Assembly (NCBI GenBank): GCA_014239775.1
Contig: JAAZYG010000027.1
Span: forward strand, 1 to 39,086
Reading direction: 5' to 3'
DNA from: Candidatus Uhrbacteria bacterium
Lineage (GTDB): Bacteria; Patescibacteriota; Patescibacteriia; UBA9934; GWF2-40-263
Length of the DNA: 39,086 nucleotides
A model generated the notes under the pieces. It saw nothing but the letters and a program-made list of their open reading frames with translations. It was not told where the DNA came from and did not search any database. Numbering within the stretch: the first letter of the stretch is position 1; each line of letters starts with the position of its first letter. Shown here piece by piece: positions 28,270-37,331 of the stretch. The translations under genes were made by a program, and so were the position numbers.

Positions 28270-29085
28270 ATGACAAAATTTTTAACTTGGTTTAGCGCTC
28301 TTTCCTTTACAACTGCTATTGTTATCGCACTAATTCTTACAGGTACCACACAAAATGTATCTGCTGGTTCTTTAGTTACAATAGATGATCTGTATGCAGG
28401 AGATTTAATTAGAGGAGAAAGTTATTCTGCCGTTTATTATTATGGAAAAGATGGTTTTAGGTATGTATTTCCAAATGATAAGACATACTTTACTTGGTAT
28501 GATAATTTTGATGGTATAAAATGGCTCTCTGATTCAAATCTTGCAAAAATTCAAATAGGAAGCACTATTACATATAAGCCTGGTAATAAAATGATAAAAA
28601 TCAATTCAGATTCAAAAACATATGCTGTTGGTAAGAACGGCACACTAATGCATGTATCATCAGAAGAAATTGCAATTGGCTTATACGGATCAAATTGGAA
28701 TACAAAAATAGATGATGTGCCTGATGCGTTTTTTGCAAGCTACACAATGGGTAGTCCAATAGAATTTGCTAGTCAATTTAGTCCATCCGCTGAAATTGTA
28801 GAAGCATCATCAATTGGTACAGACAAAGGACTTACATCAGCAACAATGGTTGATATTACAGAGTCTGGATTTAATCCAACATCTACAACAATTAGTGCAG
28901 GAAGTGTAATAAGGTTTGAAAATAATACCAATGATAAACATGGCGTAAGTGCAGATAATACAAAATGGGGTACAGGAACAATGAATGGAGGCGAATCATT
29001 TCTTAAAAAATTTGATGAACCAGGAACATACAGTTATCACGATAAGTACGACTCACAACAAACAGGAACAATAATAGTTCAGTAA
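28270..29085 (+). CDS. secreted protein: N-terminal 'YVFPNDKTYFTWY' surface-type domain plus C-terminal cupredoxin-fold domain
   Basis: Signal peptide; 'SAVYYYGKDGFRYVFPNDKTYFTWYDNFDGIKWLS'; 'VDITESGFNPTSTTISAGSVIRFENNTNDKHGVSADN...EPGTYSYHDKYDSQQTGTIIVQ'. Confidence 0.8.
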   Translation: MTKFLTWFSALSFTTAIVIALILTGTTQNVSAGSLVTIDDLYAGDLIRGESYSAVYYYGKDGFRYVFPNDKTYFTWYDNFDGIKWLSDSNLAKIQIGSTITYKPGNKMIKINSDSKTYAVGKNGTLMHVSSEEIAIGLYGSNWNTKIDDVPDAFFASYTMGSPIEFASQFSPSAEIVEASSIGTDKGLTSATMVDITESGFNPTSTTISAGSVIRFENNTNDKHGVSADNTKWGTGTMNGGESFLKKFDEPGTYSYHDKYDSQQTGTIIVQ

Positions 29086-29114
29086 AAAAATCAGGGTTTA
29101 AACCCTGATTTTTT
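29085..29114 (+). terminator. intrinsic terminator, perfect 30-bp palindrome
   Basis: AAAAAATCAGGGTTTAAACCCTGATTTTTT. Confidence 0.88.
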
Positions 29115-29184
29115 ATTTACATATGTTGTACTTAATACATTACTCATAAACACATTCACAAAGAACAATTTGATACGTTAAATA

Positions 29185-29193
29185 TGCTACAAT
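29185..29193 (+). promoter_or_regulatory. putative extended -10 (TGcTACAAT) for the transketolase operon
   Basis: Predicted start about 3 nt before ATG 29203; a second TATAAT at 29197-29202 abuts the ATG. Confidence 0.45.
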
Positions 29194-29202
29194 AAGTATA
29201 AT

Positions 29203-30102
29203 ATGCCGAATCTTACAATAGGACCCAGGGTCAGAAAACCATTACACTTACACGACAAGCAATTAAAAGTACTTGAAAATATTGCAACTGAAATTCGAGT
29301 TGATTTAATAGATATGCTTGTAGAAGCTGGATCAGGTCATAGTGCAGGACCACTCGGAATGGCAGATGTGTTTGTTGCACTATATTTTCATATAATGATA
29401 CATGATTCTAAGAAACCAAACTGGAAAGACAGAGACCGTCTAGTTCTTTCAAATGGTCACATATGCCCTATCAGATATGTCACAATGGCACATGCTGGTT
29501 ACTTCCCAAAGAAACACCTAAATACACTTAGAAAATTTGGATCAATCCTTCAAGGTCACCCCGAAAGCGAAAAATTAATTGGATCAGAAACAACTTCTGG
29601 ACCACTTGGATCTGGATCATCTCAAGCAGTTGGAATGGCGTATGCCGGACTGCTAGACAAATCACCCTGGCGTGTTTATTGCATAATGAGTGATGGTGAA
29701 TTAGCAGCTGGACAAACATGGGAAGCAATGCTTTTTGCTGGAAAAAATAAACTGTACAACTGTACATTTATAATTGACAGAAACAACATACAAATAGATG
29801 GGACAACAGAAGACATAATGCCACTTGAACCATTGGAAGAAAAATTTAAGGCATTCAACTTAAACGTAATTAGGTGTGCTGGTAACAGCATCTCAGATTT
29901 TGTTAATGCAACAGAACATGCTCATGGTGTCAGCGAAAAACCAACAGTAATAATTGCGGACACAATTCCCGGATATGGCGTAGATTACATGGAGTATGAT
30001 TTTACATGGCATGGTAAACCACCAAAAAAAGGTGAAGAAGCAATAAATGCATTACATGCTTTAAGAACACTTGGTGGTAAAATTGAAAGCGAGCACGAAT
30101 AA
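29203..30102 (+). CDS. transketolase, N-terminal (TPP-binding) subunit
   Basis: 'SGHSAGPLGMADVFVALYF', 'RDRLVLSNGHICPIRYVTMAHAGYF', 'GSGSSQAVGMAYAG', 'MSDGELAAGQTWEAM'. Confidence 0.93.
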   Translation: MPNLTIGPRVRKPLHLHDKQLKVLENIATEIRVDLIDMLVEAGSGHSAGPLGMADVFVALYFHIMIHDSKKPNWKDRDRLVLSNGHICPIRYVTMAHAGYFPKKHLNTLRKFGSILQGHPESEKLIGSETTSGPLGSGSSQAVGMAYAGLLDKSPWRVYCIMSDGELAAGQTWEAMLFAGKNKLYNCTFIIDRNNIQIDGTTEDIMPLEPLEEKFKAFNLNVIRCAGNSISDFVNATEHAHGVSEKPTVIIADTIPGYGVDYMEYDFTWHGKPPKKGEEAINALHALRTLGGKIESEHE

Positions 30103-30103
30103 T

Positions 30104-31246
30104 ATGACCAAGAAAAATAAAAAACAAAAAGGACTGAATCGTAACATGCATCTTGCACGTAATATCCTAAATACAGAAAAAATAAAATACACACCAACAC
30201 GTAATGGATACGGTGAAGGTGTAGTTGAAGCTGGAAAAAATAATTCAAAAATAATGGTACTTTGTGCAGACTTAACAGAATCTACAAGATCACTTGAATT
30301 TAAAAATCATTTCCCTGATCGCTTTGTACAAATGGGTGTATCTGAACAATCAATGGCATCCATAGCTGCAGGAATGTCTTTAACAGGAAAGGTGCCATTC
30401 ATATCTAGTTACGCCGCATTCTCTCCAGGTAGAAACTGGGAACAAATAAAAACATGTATAGCGATACAAAATAGTAATGTAAAAATTGCTGGAGCACATG
30501 CAGGTGTGTCTGTTGGACCAGACGGCGCAACACATCAAATGATAGAAGATGTTGCATTAATGAGAGTAATGCCGAATATGAAAGTTATAGTACCAGCAGA
30601 TTCAATTGAAACAAAAAAATCTACTATTTTAGCAGCTAAACTAAAAGGTCCATGTTATCTGCGTTTTGCAAGAGAAAAATCACCAGTATTCACCACAGAA
30701 AAAACACCGTTTAAGCTAGGTAAATCTGAAATATACAGGTATGGATATGATCTAACAATTGTTGCTTCTGGACCAATTTTATATGAAGCACTACTTGCAG
30801 CAAATAAACTATCAAAGGAATTTGGAATTGAAGCAAGAGTAATTAACTCACATTCAATCAAACCATTTGATGCAAAAACCTTAATCGCAGCAGCAAAAGA
30901 AACAGGAGCTATAGTAACTGCTGAGGAAGCACAAGTTGCAGGCGGGCTTGCTGGAGTAGTTGCTGAAACATTATCTCTGACAACTCCAGTGCCAATTGAA
31001 AGAATTGGTATACAAGATAGATATGGAGAATCTGGAACACCAAGAGAAGTACAAGAAAGCATGGGGCTAACAAGTCCATTCATTGCAATGGCCGCACAAC
31101 GTGTACTTAAAAGAAAATTAGGTCAACGAGTTACAGTAATCCCAGAACACATATCCAGCGCAGATTCCTTAAGGATAGAAATGAGAAGAACTATAATTGA
31201 AAAGTCACTAAAACAAGCACCTAAAAAGTGGAAAGGAACTAAATAA
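30104..31246 (+). CDS. transketolase, C-terminal (pyrimidine-binding) subunit
   Basis: 'VLCADLTESTRSLEFKNHFPDRFVQMGVSEQSMASIAAGMSLTGKVPFISSYAAFSPGRNWEQI'; ATG 30104 follows the previous stop (track start 30071 over-extended). Confidence 0.93.
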   Translation: MTKKNKKQKGLNRNMHLARNILNTEKIKYTPTRNGYGEGVVEAGKNNSKIMVLCADLTESTRSLEFKNHFPDRFVQMGVSEQSMASIAAGMSLTGKVPFISSYAAFSPGRNWEQIKTCIAIQNSNVKIAGAHAGVSVGPDGATHQMIEDVALMRVMPNMKVIVPADSIETKKSTILAAKLKGPCYLRFAREKSPVFTTEKTPFKLGKSEIYRYGYDLTIVASGPILYEALLAANKLSKEFGIEARVINSHSIKPFDAKTLIAAAKETGAIVTAEEAQVAGGLAGVVAETLSLTTPVPIERIGIQDRYGESGTPREVQESMGLTSPFIAMAAQRVLKRKLGQRVTVIPEHISSADSLRIEMRRTIIEKSLKQAPKKWKGTK

Positions 31247-31251
31247 TATAT

Positions 31252-32223
31252 ATGTACGATCTTATTTCAGTTGGAGACATTAAACTTGATACATTTGTTT
31301 TATTAGATAAAGCTACATCATCGTGCAACCTACAAATGCCTGAATGTAAATTATGCATAGACTATGGTGCAAAAATAGATGTAGACATTGTTGATTCACA
31401 AATTGCCGGAACCGCACCAAATGTAGCAGTTGGAATTTCTCGCATGAATAAAAAAACTGCCGTAATTTCAAATATGGGACCTGATACAACACTCCGAATG
31501 GCTTTAGAAGTTCTAAAAAAAGAAGGTGTTTCAACAAAATACATCAGATCAATTAAAGGAGCTAAAAGTGCATACTCGGTTGTATTAAACTTTAAAGGAG
31601 AAAAAACAATACTTACCTCTCACAATAAAAAAAAATACAAAATACCAAAACCTATACAACCAATGAAATGGATGTATGTAGGTGAAATGGGACCAGGTTA
31701 TGAAACATTCTATTCTACAGCAGCAAATTATGTAAAGAAAAATAAAATAAAATTAGGAATCAACCCTGGTAGTATACAAATAGAAGAAAAAAAACCTCAG
31801 TTGTTTGAACTAATCAAACAAGCTGATGTGCTTTTTGTAAATCTAGAGGAAGCACAAGTAATTGCTGGAGAGCACACAACAGAAATACACCACCTGATTA
31901 CATCCTTATGGAAATTAGGTGCAAAAAATGTCGTTATAACAGACGGTAAAAATGGTGCATATGGATTCGATGGTAAAAATCTATATCACTCAAAAATTTT
32001 TCCTGGAAAATTAGTTGAAGCCACCGGTGCTGGCGATTCATTTGCAACAGGATTCATAGGTGCAAAAATGAATAACAAAACCATGCAAAACGCTCTGGCG
32101 TGGGGATGTGTAAACTCATCATCTGTAATTGGTTATGTAGGTCCACAAAAAGGACTACTCTCAAATAAAGAAATAATCAGGAGGCTCAAAAATAAAACAA
32201 ACTTTAAAGTAAAGGAAATTTAG
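31252..32223 (+). CDS. PfkB-family carbohydrate kinase (paralogue 1, Cys-rich insertion)
   Basis: 'VGDIKLDTFVLLDKA', 'AGTAPNVAVGISRMN', 'GAGDSFATGFIGA'. Confidence 0.92.
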   Translation: MYDLISVGDIKLDTFVLLDKATSSCNLQMPECKLCIDYGAKIDVDIVDSQIAGTAPNVAVGISRMNKKTAVISNMGPDTTLRMALEVLKKEGVSTKYIRSIKGAKSAYSVVLNFKGEKTILTSHNKKKYKIPKPIQPMKWMYVGEMGPGYETFYSTAANYVKKNKIKLGINPGSIQIEEKKPQLFELIKQADVLFVNLEEAQVIAGEHTTEIHHLITSLWKLGAKNVVITDGKNGAYGFDGKNLYHSKIFPGKLVEATGAGDSFATGFIGAKMNNKTMQNALAWGCVNSSSVIGYVGPQKGLLSNKEIIRRLKNKTNFKVKEI

Positions 32224-32224
32224 T

Positions 32225-33148
32225 ATGTTACAGACATTATCTTATGTTCTAAAAAAAGCTAATAAAAACAACTACGCAGTAGGTGCTTTTAATATAAATA
32301 ATCTTGAAATACTACAAGCTGTAATAAACGCAGCAGAACTAGAACAGTCTCCTGTTATCATACAAACATCTGAAGGTGCTTTGAACTATGCTGGAATGGA
32401 CGAACTAGGAACACTTGTACATTTAGCAGCAAAGAAAACAAAACTGCCAGTAGTTTTTCACCTAGACCATGGAAAAAATTACGACCTAGTAGTCAAAGCA
32501 ATTAAAAGTGGCTACTACACATCTGTAATGTTTGACGGCTCTTCCTTGCCATACAAAGAAAATATAAGGCTGACAAAAAAAATAGTAAATCTTGCTCATA
32601 AAAAAAATATATCAGTTGAGGCAGAGTTAGGTGCAATTGCTGGAATAGAAGATTTTGTGTCAGTAAAAGAAAAAGATGCTCATCTTACAAACCCTGAACA
32701 GGCAATAGAATTTGTTGAAAAAACTGGATGTGATGCACTTGCTATTGCGATTGGAACAAGTCATGGTGCATATAAATATAAATCGGCATCAAAACTAGAT
32801 TTCAAAAGACTACAGCAAATAAAAGAGTCAGTAAAATTACCAATTGTTCTTCATGGTGCATCAGGAATTCCTGCAAACATAAAAAAGATATGCATAAAAT
32901 ATGGATGTGATATAAAAAAAGCCAAAGGAGTATCAGATGCAAATATAAAAAAAGCTGTAAAACTTGGAGTAAACAAAATAAACATAGACTCTGATCTAAG
33001 ACTCGCCTTTGATGCTGGTGTAAGAAAATTCCTGAAAGAAAATCCATCAGAAATTGATCCAAGAAAAATACTAAATCCTGCAAAAGAATTAATTACAAAA
33101 GTAGTACGCCAAAAAATGCAAATGCTTGGCTGCTCAAACAAAGGATAA
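32225..33148 (+). CDS. fba: class II fructose-bisphosphate aldolase (FBA/KbaY/GatY family)
   Basis: 'YAVGAFNINNLEILQAVINAAE', 'VVFHLDHGKNYDLVVKAIKSGYYTSVMFDGSSLPYKENI', 'AIAIGTSHGAYKYK', 'LPIVLHGASGIP'. Confidence 0.92.
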   Translation: MLQTLSYVLKKANKNNYAVGAFNINNLEILQAVINAAELEQSPVIIQTSEGALNYAGMDELGTLVHLAAKKTKLPVVFHLDHGKNYDLVVKAIKSGYYTSVMFDGSSLPYKENIRLTKKIVNLAHKKNISVEAELGAIAGIEDFVSVKEKDAHLTNPEQAIEFVEKTGCDALAIAIGTSHGAYKYKSASKLDFKRLQQIKESVKLPIVLHGASGIPANIKKICIKYGCDIKKAKGVSDANIKKAVKLGVNKINIDSDLRLAFDAGVRKFLKENPSEIDPRKILNPAKELITKVVRQKMQMLGCSNKG

Positions 33149-33149
33149 T

Positions 33150-34124
33150 ATGTTTGATGTAATTACAATCGGATCAGCAACAAGAGACGTCTATTTAATA
33201 TCGTCGGCCTTTATTAAATTAGAATCAAACAAATTTGAAACTGGTGTTGGTGAATGCATGTCACTTGGATCAAAAATAGAATTAGATAAATTAATCCTAT
33301 CCACTGGAGGTGGTGCAACAAATGCAGCAGCAACATTTGGATCACTTGGTTTTAATACAGCTACAGTTAGCCGAATTGGAGATGATGCTTCGGGTAAGGA
33401 TGTTGTATCTGCTCTAAACAAATTTAATGTTAGTACAAAATTTATAAATGTAATACAAAAGGGACAAACTGGTTACTCGACACTGCTCACAATGCCAGAC
33501 GGTGAAAGAACAGTACTTGTATACAGAGGTGTTTCTGCTAATTTTCAGGCAAAAGACTTAGATAATAAAATTTTTGAGCAAACTAAATGGATATACATTA
33601 CTTCATTAAATGGAAACATGCCTCTTATTAAAAAAATTCTTAAACAAGCACAAAAAAATAACGTAAAAATTGCATGGAACCCAGGTAAAACAGAACTAGC
33701 TGCTGGAATTAAAATATTTGAGCCACTACTACCTTTTATAGATATTCTAAACATGAATAAAGAAGAAGGTAAATTATTAACAGGTAAAAAAACCATTAAG
33801 TCTATACTTCAAAGACTGGCAACAAAAGATAAAGTTAGATTAATTACAAATGGCAAAAATGGCACAACTGCACTATTTAACAATACAACCTTGTTTGCAG
33901 ACACAACTGGCACAATTGGAATCTCTAGTACTGGTGCTGGCGATGCGTTTGGATCAGGATTTTTATCAGGAATAATTAAAACAAATGACATAAAATACGC
34001 ATTAGCTGTTGGCACACTTAACGCTGAAGCAGTTATACAAAAAATAGGTGCAAAAAATGGCCTACTAAAAACATGGCCTACTAAAAAAAATATAAAAAGA
34101 ATTAAAATAACAGAAGTTAAATAA
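33150..34124 (+). CDS. PfkB-family carbohydrate kinase (paralogue 2)
   Basis: 'MFDVITIGSATRDVYLIS', 'STGGGATNAAATFGSLGF', 'STGAGDAFGSGFLSGII'; ATG 33150 follows the aldolase stop. Confidence 0.92.
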   Translation: MFDVITIGSATRDVYLISSAFIKLESNKFETGVGECMSLGSKIELDKLILSTGGGATNAAATFGSLGFNTATVSRIGDDASGKDVVSALNKFNVSTKFINVIQKGQTGYSTLLTMPDGERTVLVYRGVSANFQAKDLDNKIFEQTKWIYITSLNGNMPLIKKILKQAQKNNVKIAWNPGKTELAAGIKIFEPLLPFIDILNMNKEEGKLLTGKKTIKSILQRLATKDKVRLITNGKNGTTALFNNTTLFADTTGTIGISSTGAGDAFGSGFLSGIIKTNDIKYALAVGTLNAEAVIQKIGAKNGLLKTWPTKKNIKRIKITEVK

Positions 34125-34128
34125 AGAT

Positions 34129-35118
34129 ATGAAATATAAGGTCTTTGTAACACGCCAAATTCCAGATGATGGAATAAATATTCTTAAAAAAGACAAACGT
34201 ATTGATCTTGAAATATATAAATCTGATTTAAAAATACCAAGAAAAGAATTATTAAAAAGAATAAAAGGAAAAGACATAGTCTTATCTATTTTAACAGAAA
34301 AAATAGATAAGACTTTTTTTAAAACAGCAGGAGATAAATTAAAAATGGTTGCAAATTATGCAGTTGGGTATGACAACATAGACATAACAGAAGCAAATAA
34401 ACACAATGTAACAGTTACAAATACACCACATGATAAAATCTCTGAATCTGTTGCTGAGCATACGATAGCACTAATGTTTGCGGTGGCAAGACGAATATGT
34501 GAATCAGATAAATTTACAAGAGCTGGTAAATATAAAAACTGGGGGCCACAATTATTACTAGGTACAGATTTTTATGGAAAAACTATTGGAATAGTTGGTA
34601 CAGGAAGAATTGGAGCAGCAGTTGTAAGTAGACTACATGATGGGTTTAAAATGAAAGTTATTTATAATGATATAAAAAGAAACCCTGAACTTGAAAAGAC
34701 AACAGGAGCAAAATATAAATCATTAAATGAGCTATTAAAGCAATCTGATTTTGTTTCACTACACATACCCTTAACACCAAAAACCCATCACTTAATAAGC
34801 ACACGAGAGTTTAAATTAATGAAAAAAACAGCTTTTCTAATTAATACTGCACGAGGTCCAGTAGTTAATGAAAAGGCACTTCTTACTGCACTAAAAAGGA
34901 ATGAAATAGCAGGTGTAGGAATGGATGTATATGAATGCGAACCATTAATTGACTGTAACACTACAGATAAGCTATCTTTAGCACAAATGGATAATGTGGT
35001 ATTGACACCACACACTGCATCTGCCACTCTTGAAGCTAGGCAAGCAATGAGTAAAGTTGCTGCACAAAACATAATAGCTTTCATAAACGGCAAAGTACCA
35101 CCAAACAAAGTAAATTAA
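34129..35118 (+). CDS. D-isomer-specific 2-hydroxyacid dehydrogenase (glyoxylate/hydroxypyruvate reductase-like)
   Basis: 'KTIGIVGTGRIGAAVVSRL', 'NTARGPVVNEKALLTAL', 'GVGMDVYECEP', 'VVLTPHTASATLEARQAM'. Confidence 0.93.
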   Translation: MKYKVFVTRQIPDDGINILKKDKRIDLEIYKSDLKIPRKELLKRIKGKDIVLSILTEKIDKTFFKTAGDKLKMVANYAVGYDNIDITEANKHNVTVTNTPHDKISESVAEHTIALMFAVARRICESDKFTRAGKYKNWGPQLLLGTDFYGKTIGIVGTGRIGAAVVSRLHDGFKMKVIYNDIKRNPELEKTTGAKYKSLNELLKQSDFVSLHIPLTPKTHHLISTREFKLMKKTAFLINTARGPVVNEKALLTALKRNEIAGVGMDVYECEPLIDCNTTDKLSLAQMDNVVLTPHTASATLEARQAMSKVAAQNIIAFINGKVPPNKVN

Positions 35119-35135
35119 ATATTTAGGTTATTTAT

Positions 35136-35858
35136 ATGCAAGAACAGACTTCACAGAACAATTCAGGAGGGGATAAAAATAAGCAACCAACGCTAGTATA
35201 TGTCATCGCATCAATAATAATAGTCATGCTCTTATTTATTGCAAACTCAGCAAATGATACTAACACAGTCAAAAACGAACAAAGTGATATAAATAATGAA
35301 ATTGAAAAAATAGATGGTATGGTCAATGATAGAATAGACCCATCCAATCTAATCCAAGCAACTGAATTAAAAAACTTTAAAGATCTAACACAAGCCAAAG
35401 AAATTATAAACACATCTCAAGGCAAAACCTCTGACAAAGAAGAAATAGAAATGATTATATACGGCATTGTAGAGTCTGATAAAGAAAACATGGTTTATTT
35501 TGCAACAAAAAATCTAAACAAAAATACAGGTGAAGTTTTTACAGGTATATACCACTACAATACAGAAACCAATAGATGGCACAGAATTTATAAAAATACT
35601 TTTATAAAATCCGAAGACGAGTCAACAAGTTATTTAAGAGTAATAGGACGAATGGGTAACCAACTAATACTTTTTAAAGATAATACAAAACGTGAAAAAG
35701 AAAACTGCTCCTCATACTGGCTCATGGGAGATGAATCAGAATACGAACTTTCACTTCTTTACATAGACAGTCCATATTCAGAATTTGAAACATTCCATGT
35801 ACCACAAAAACTAAAAGATGAGGAAACAAAAAGAATTAAAGAATGCTTATCTAAATAA
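35136..35858 (+). CDS. hypothetical single-TM protein with extracytoplasmic domain
   Basis: 240 aa, TM 'LVYVIASIIIVMLLFIANSA'; no recognised domain. Confidence 0.75.
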   Translation: MQEQTSQNNSGGDKNKQPTLVYVIASIIIVMLLFIANSANDTNTVKNEQSDINNEIEKIDGMVNDRIDPSNLIQATELKNFKDLTQAKEIINTSQGKTSDKEEIEMIIYGIVESDKENMVYFATKNLNKNTGEVFTGIYHYNTETNRWHRIYKNTFIKSEDESTSYLRVIGRMGNQLILFKDNTKREKENCSSYWLMGDESEYELSLLYIDSPYSEFETFHVPQKLKDEETKRIKECLSK

Positions 35859-35890
35859 AAAAATCTCCAGTTTAACTGGAGATTTTTTTA
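35857..35890. terminator. bidirectional intrinsic terminator between convergent genes
   Basis: AAAAAAATCTCCAGTTTAACTGGAGATTTTTTTA. Confidence 0.88.
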
Positions 35891-35894
35891 TTAT

Positions 35895-37028
35895 TTATAC
35901 CTTTTGTTTTTTTGTATTTTTAAAAAAATATATAAATCCAAAAACAATAAGCACACCTATTAATACTAGTGCGTAGATATTATGCAACAACATAGATAAC
36001 ATTATTGTGATAAGCGATAAAACAAATGAAGAAATAAAAGTAACAATACCCAACAATGACCTACTTAAGGAACCAAACATTGGCACAACATCCAACAATA
36101 CACTTATAGGACCTAATAGAGACATCGAACCAAACCACATCATTAAAAAACCAATCCCCCTAAATAACCATTTAGATATTGTATATTCTGAGTGCATTGT
36201 AGTAATGGCATAATCATGTGACCCAACAAATAAACGATACAAATCATTGTTTTTATTATCTATAAATCTAATAATTTTGTCTCCGCTTAACTTACCAAAA
36301 ACAGTCCCCTCAAATCCTGGCTCTAATACCCTATAGCTGATACGTAAATCACCTATCTTTGGAGCATCAAAGCTTGCACTTTCAGATTTTGGTATATAAA
36401 CATACTGTCCACCAACAAGTTGTGAATCAGCATTTAACAAAATATTTTCCTCACTCAATACAAGTGTTTCACCTAAAGGTAATCGAATCTTGTTTGGATT
36501 AATTTTATAAATACCTATTGCAGCTTCTGTAGTTTGTTTAGATAAATTTACAATAGACTTAATTGGATTCTCATGACCATCTATATACTCAAAATCTGCA
36601 GTTTGAGAAGGATTAGACTGCCATTCCTTAATATACTTATAAGTTGTTTCTGTTGTTTCAGATCCACCCATATTTACAGAACTGCTTGTTTCAGTTTTTT
36701 CTTTCCAAGCATACATTTCAACAGTTCTATTTACAGAAACATAATCACCCTCCTTTAAAAAAAGTTTATCTGATAATTTTTGATTAGATGTAATGTTTCC
36801 TGTAACTGAAACCAATCCTCCTTTATTGATCGTATTCTCTGTTAATACACCTGAATCAATCACTTCTGCATTTGCAGCAATTAATGAGATGTCGGTTTTG
36901 CCTTCATTCCAATATAACACACCAAACGAAGCAAGAAATAATAAAAATCCAACCAAAATTCCTCCAAACGAACCCTTAATTCTACTACCGTAGCTTTTTC
37001 TGACAGTTTTTGTATATTGATCTGGCAT
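35895..37028 (-). CDS. TMEM43-like family membrane protein
   Basis: N-terminal TM, C-terminal TMs; 'KIGDLRISYRVLEPGFEGTVFGKLSGDKI', 'NPNKIRLPLGETLVLSEENILLN' resemble TMEM43. Confidence 0.75.
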   Translation of the reverse strand: MPDQYTKTVRKSYGSRIKGSFGGILVGFLLFLASFGVLYWNEGKTDISLIAANAEVIDSGVLTENTINKGGLVSVTGNITSNQKLSDKLFLKEGDYVSVNRTVEMYAWKEKTETSSSVNMGGSETTETTYKYIKEWQSNPSQTADFEYIDGHENPIKSIVNLSKQTTEAAIGIYKINPNKIRLPLGETLVLSEENILLNADSQLVGGQYVYIPKSESASFDAPKIGDLRISYRVLEPGFEGTVFGKLSGDKIIRFIDNKNNDLYRLFVGSHDYAITTMHSEYTISKWLFRGIGFLMMWFGSMSLLGPISVLLDVVPMFGSLSRSLLGIVTFISSFVLSLITIMLSMLLHNIYALVLIGVLIVFGFIYFFKNTKKQKV

Positions 37029-37116
37029 AATAATATTTTCTTAATTTTAAATCATATTACCATAAAATATTACGATTTTAGATAAATATTTTATTTAAGC
37101 ATGGTGGTAAGTTAAA

Positions 37117-37149
37117 ATAAAATACTCAAGATAACTCTTGAGTATTTTA
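37117..37149 (-). terminator. terminator downstream of tRNA-Ala
   Basis: AAAATACTCAAGA-taac-TCTTGAGTATTTT inverted repeat just 3' of the tRNA on the minus strand. Confidence 0.75.
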
Positions 37150-37226
37150 TGGTGGACCCAGGGGGACTCGAACCCCCGACCCCCTGCTTGCAAAGCAGGT
37201 GCTCTAGCCAACTGAGCTACGGGCCC
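37150..37226 (-). tRNA. tRNA-Ala (anticodon UGC), CCA encoded
   Basis: Reverse complement GGGCCCGTAGCTCAGTTGGCTAGAGCACCTGCTTTGCAAGCAGGGGGTCGGGGGTTCGAGTCCCCCTGGGTCCACCA; cloverleaf, G3:U70 identity pair, A73. Confidence 0.95.
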
Positions 37227-37265
37227 AAATAAGTAAAGTGGTTAAATAACACCCCAGCAGGCGAA

Positions 37266-37294
37266 ATATTATCAATATTTAATTAATGTGTCAA
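37266..37294 (-). promoter_or_regulatory. promoter of tRNA-Ala (TTGACA-17 bp-TAATAT on the minus strand)
   Basis: Plus strand TGTCAA 37289-37294 and ATATTA 37266-37271, 17-bp spacer. Confidence 0.8.
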
Positions 37295-37317
37295 TGTCAT
37301 TTCTTAGTATAAAATAG

Positions 37318-37323
37318 TATAAT
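37318..37323 (+). promoter_or_regulatory. -10 element TATAAT for the L,D-transpeptidase gene
   Basis: Perfect TATAAT; predicted start about 2 nt before ATG 37332; weak -35. Confidence 0.45.
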
Positions 37324-37331
37324 TCATACGT

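Noticed and set aside
28820-29085. Functional blue-copper (plastocyanin) electron carrier
   Set aside because: Cys, second His and Met ligands are absent.
30071-30103. ORF-track N-terminal extension of transketolase C subunit (also 27490-27516 for rpe and 33126-33149 for PfkB 2)
   Set aside because: Extensions overlap the previous gene; an ATG directly follows each upstream stop.
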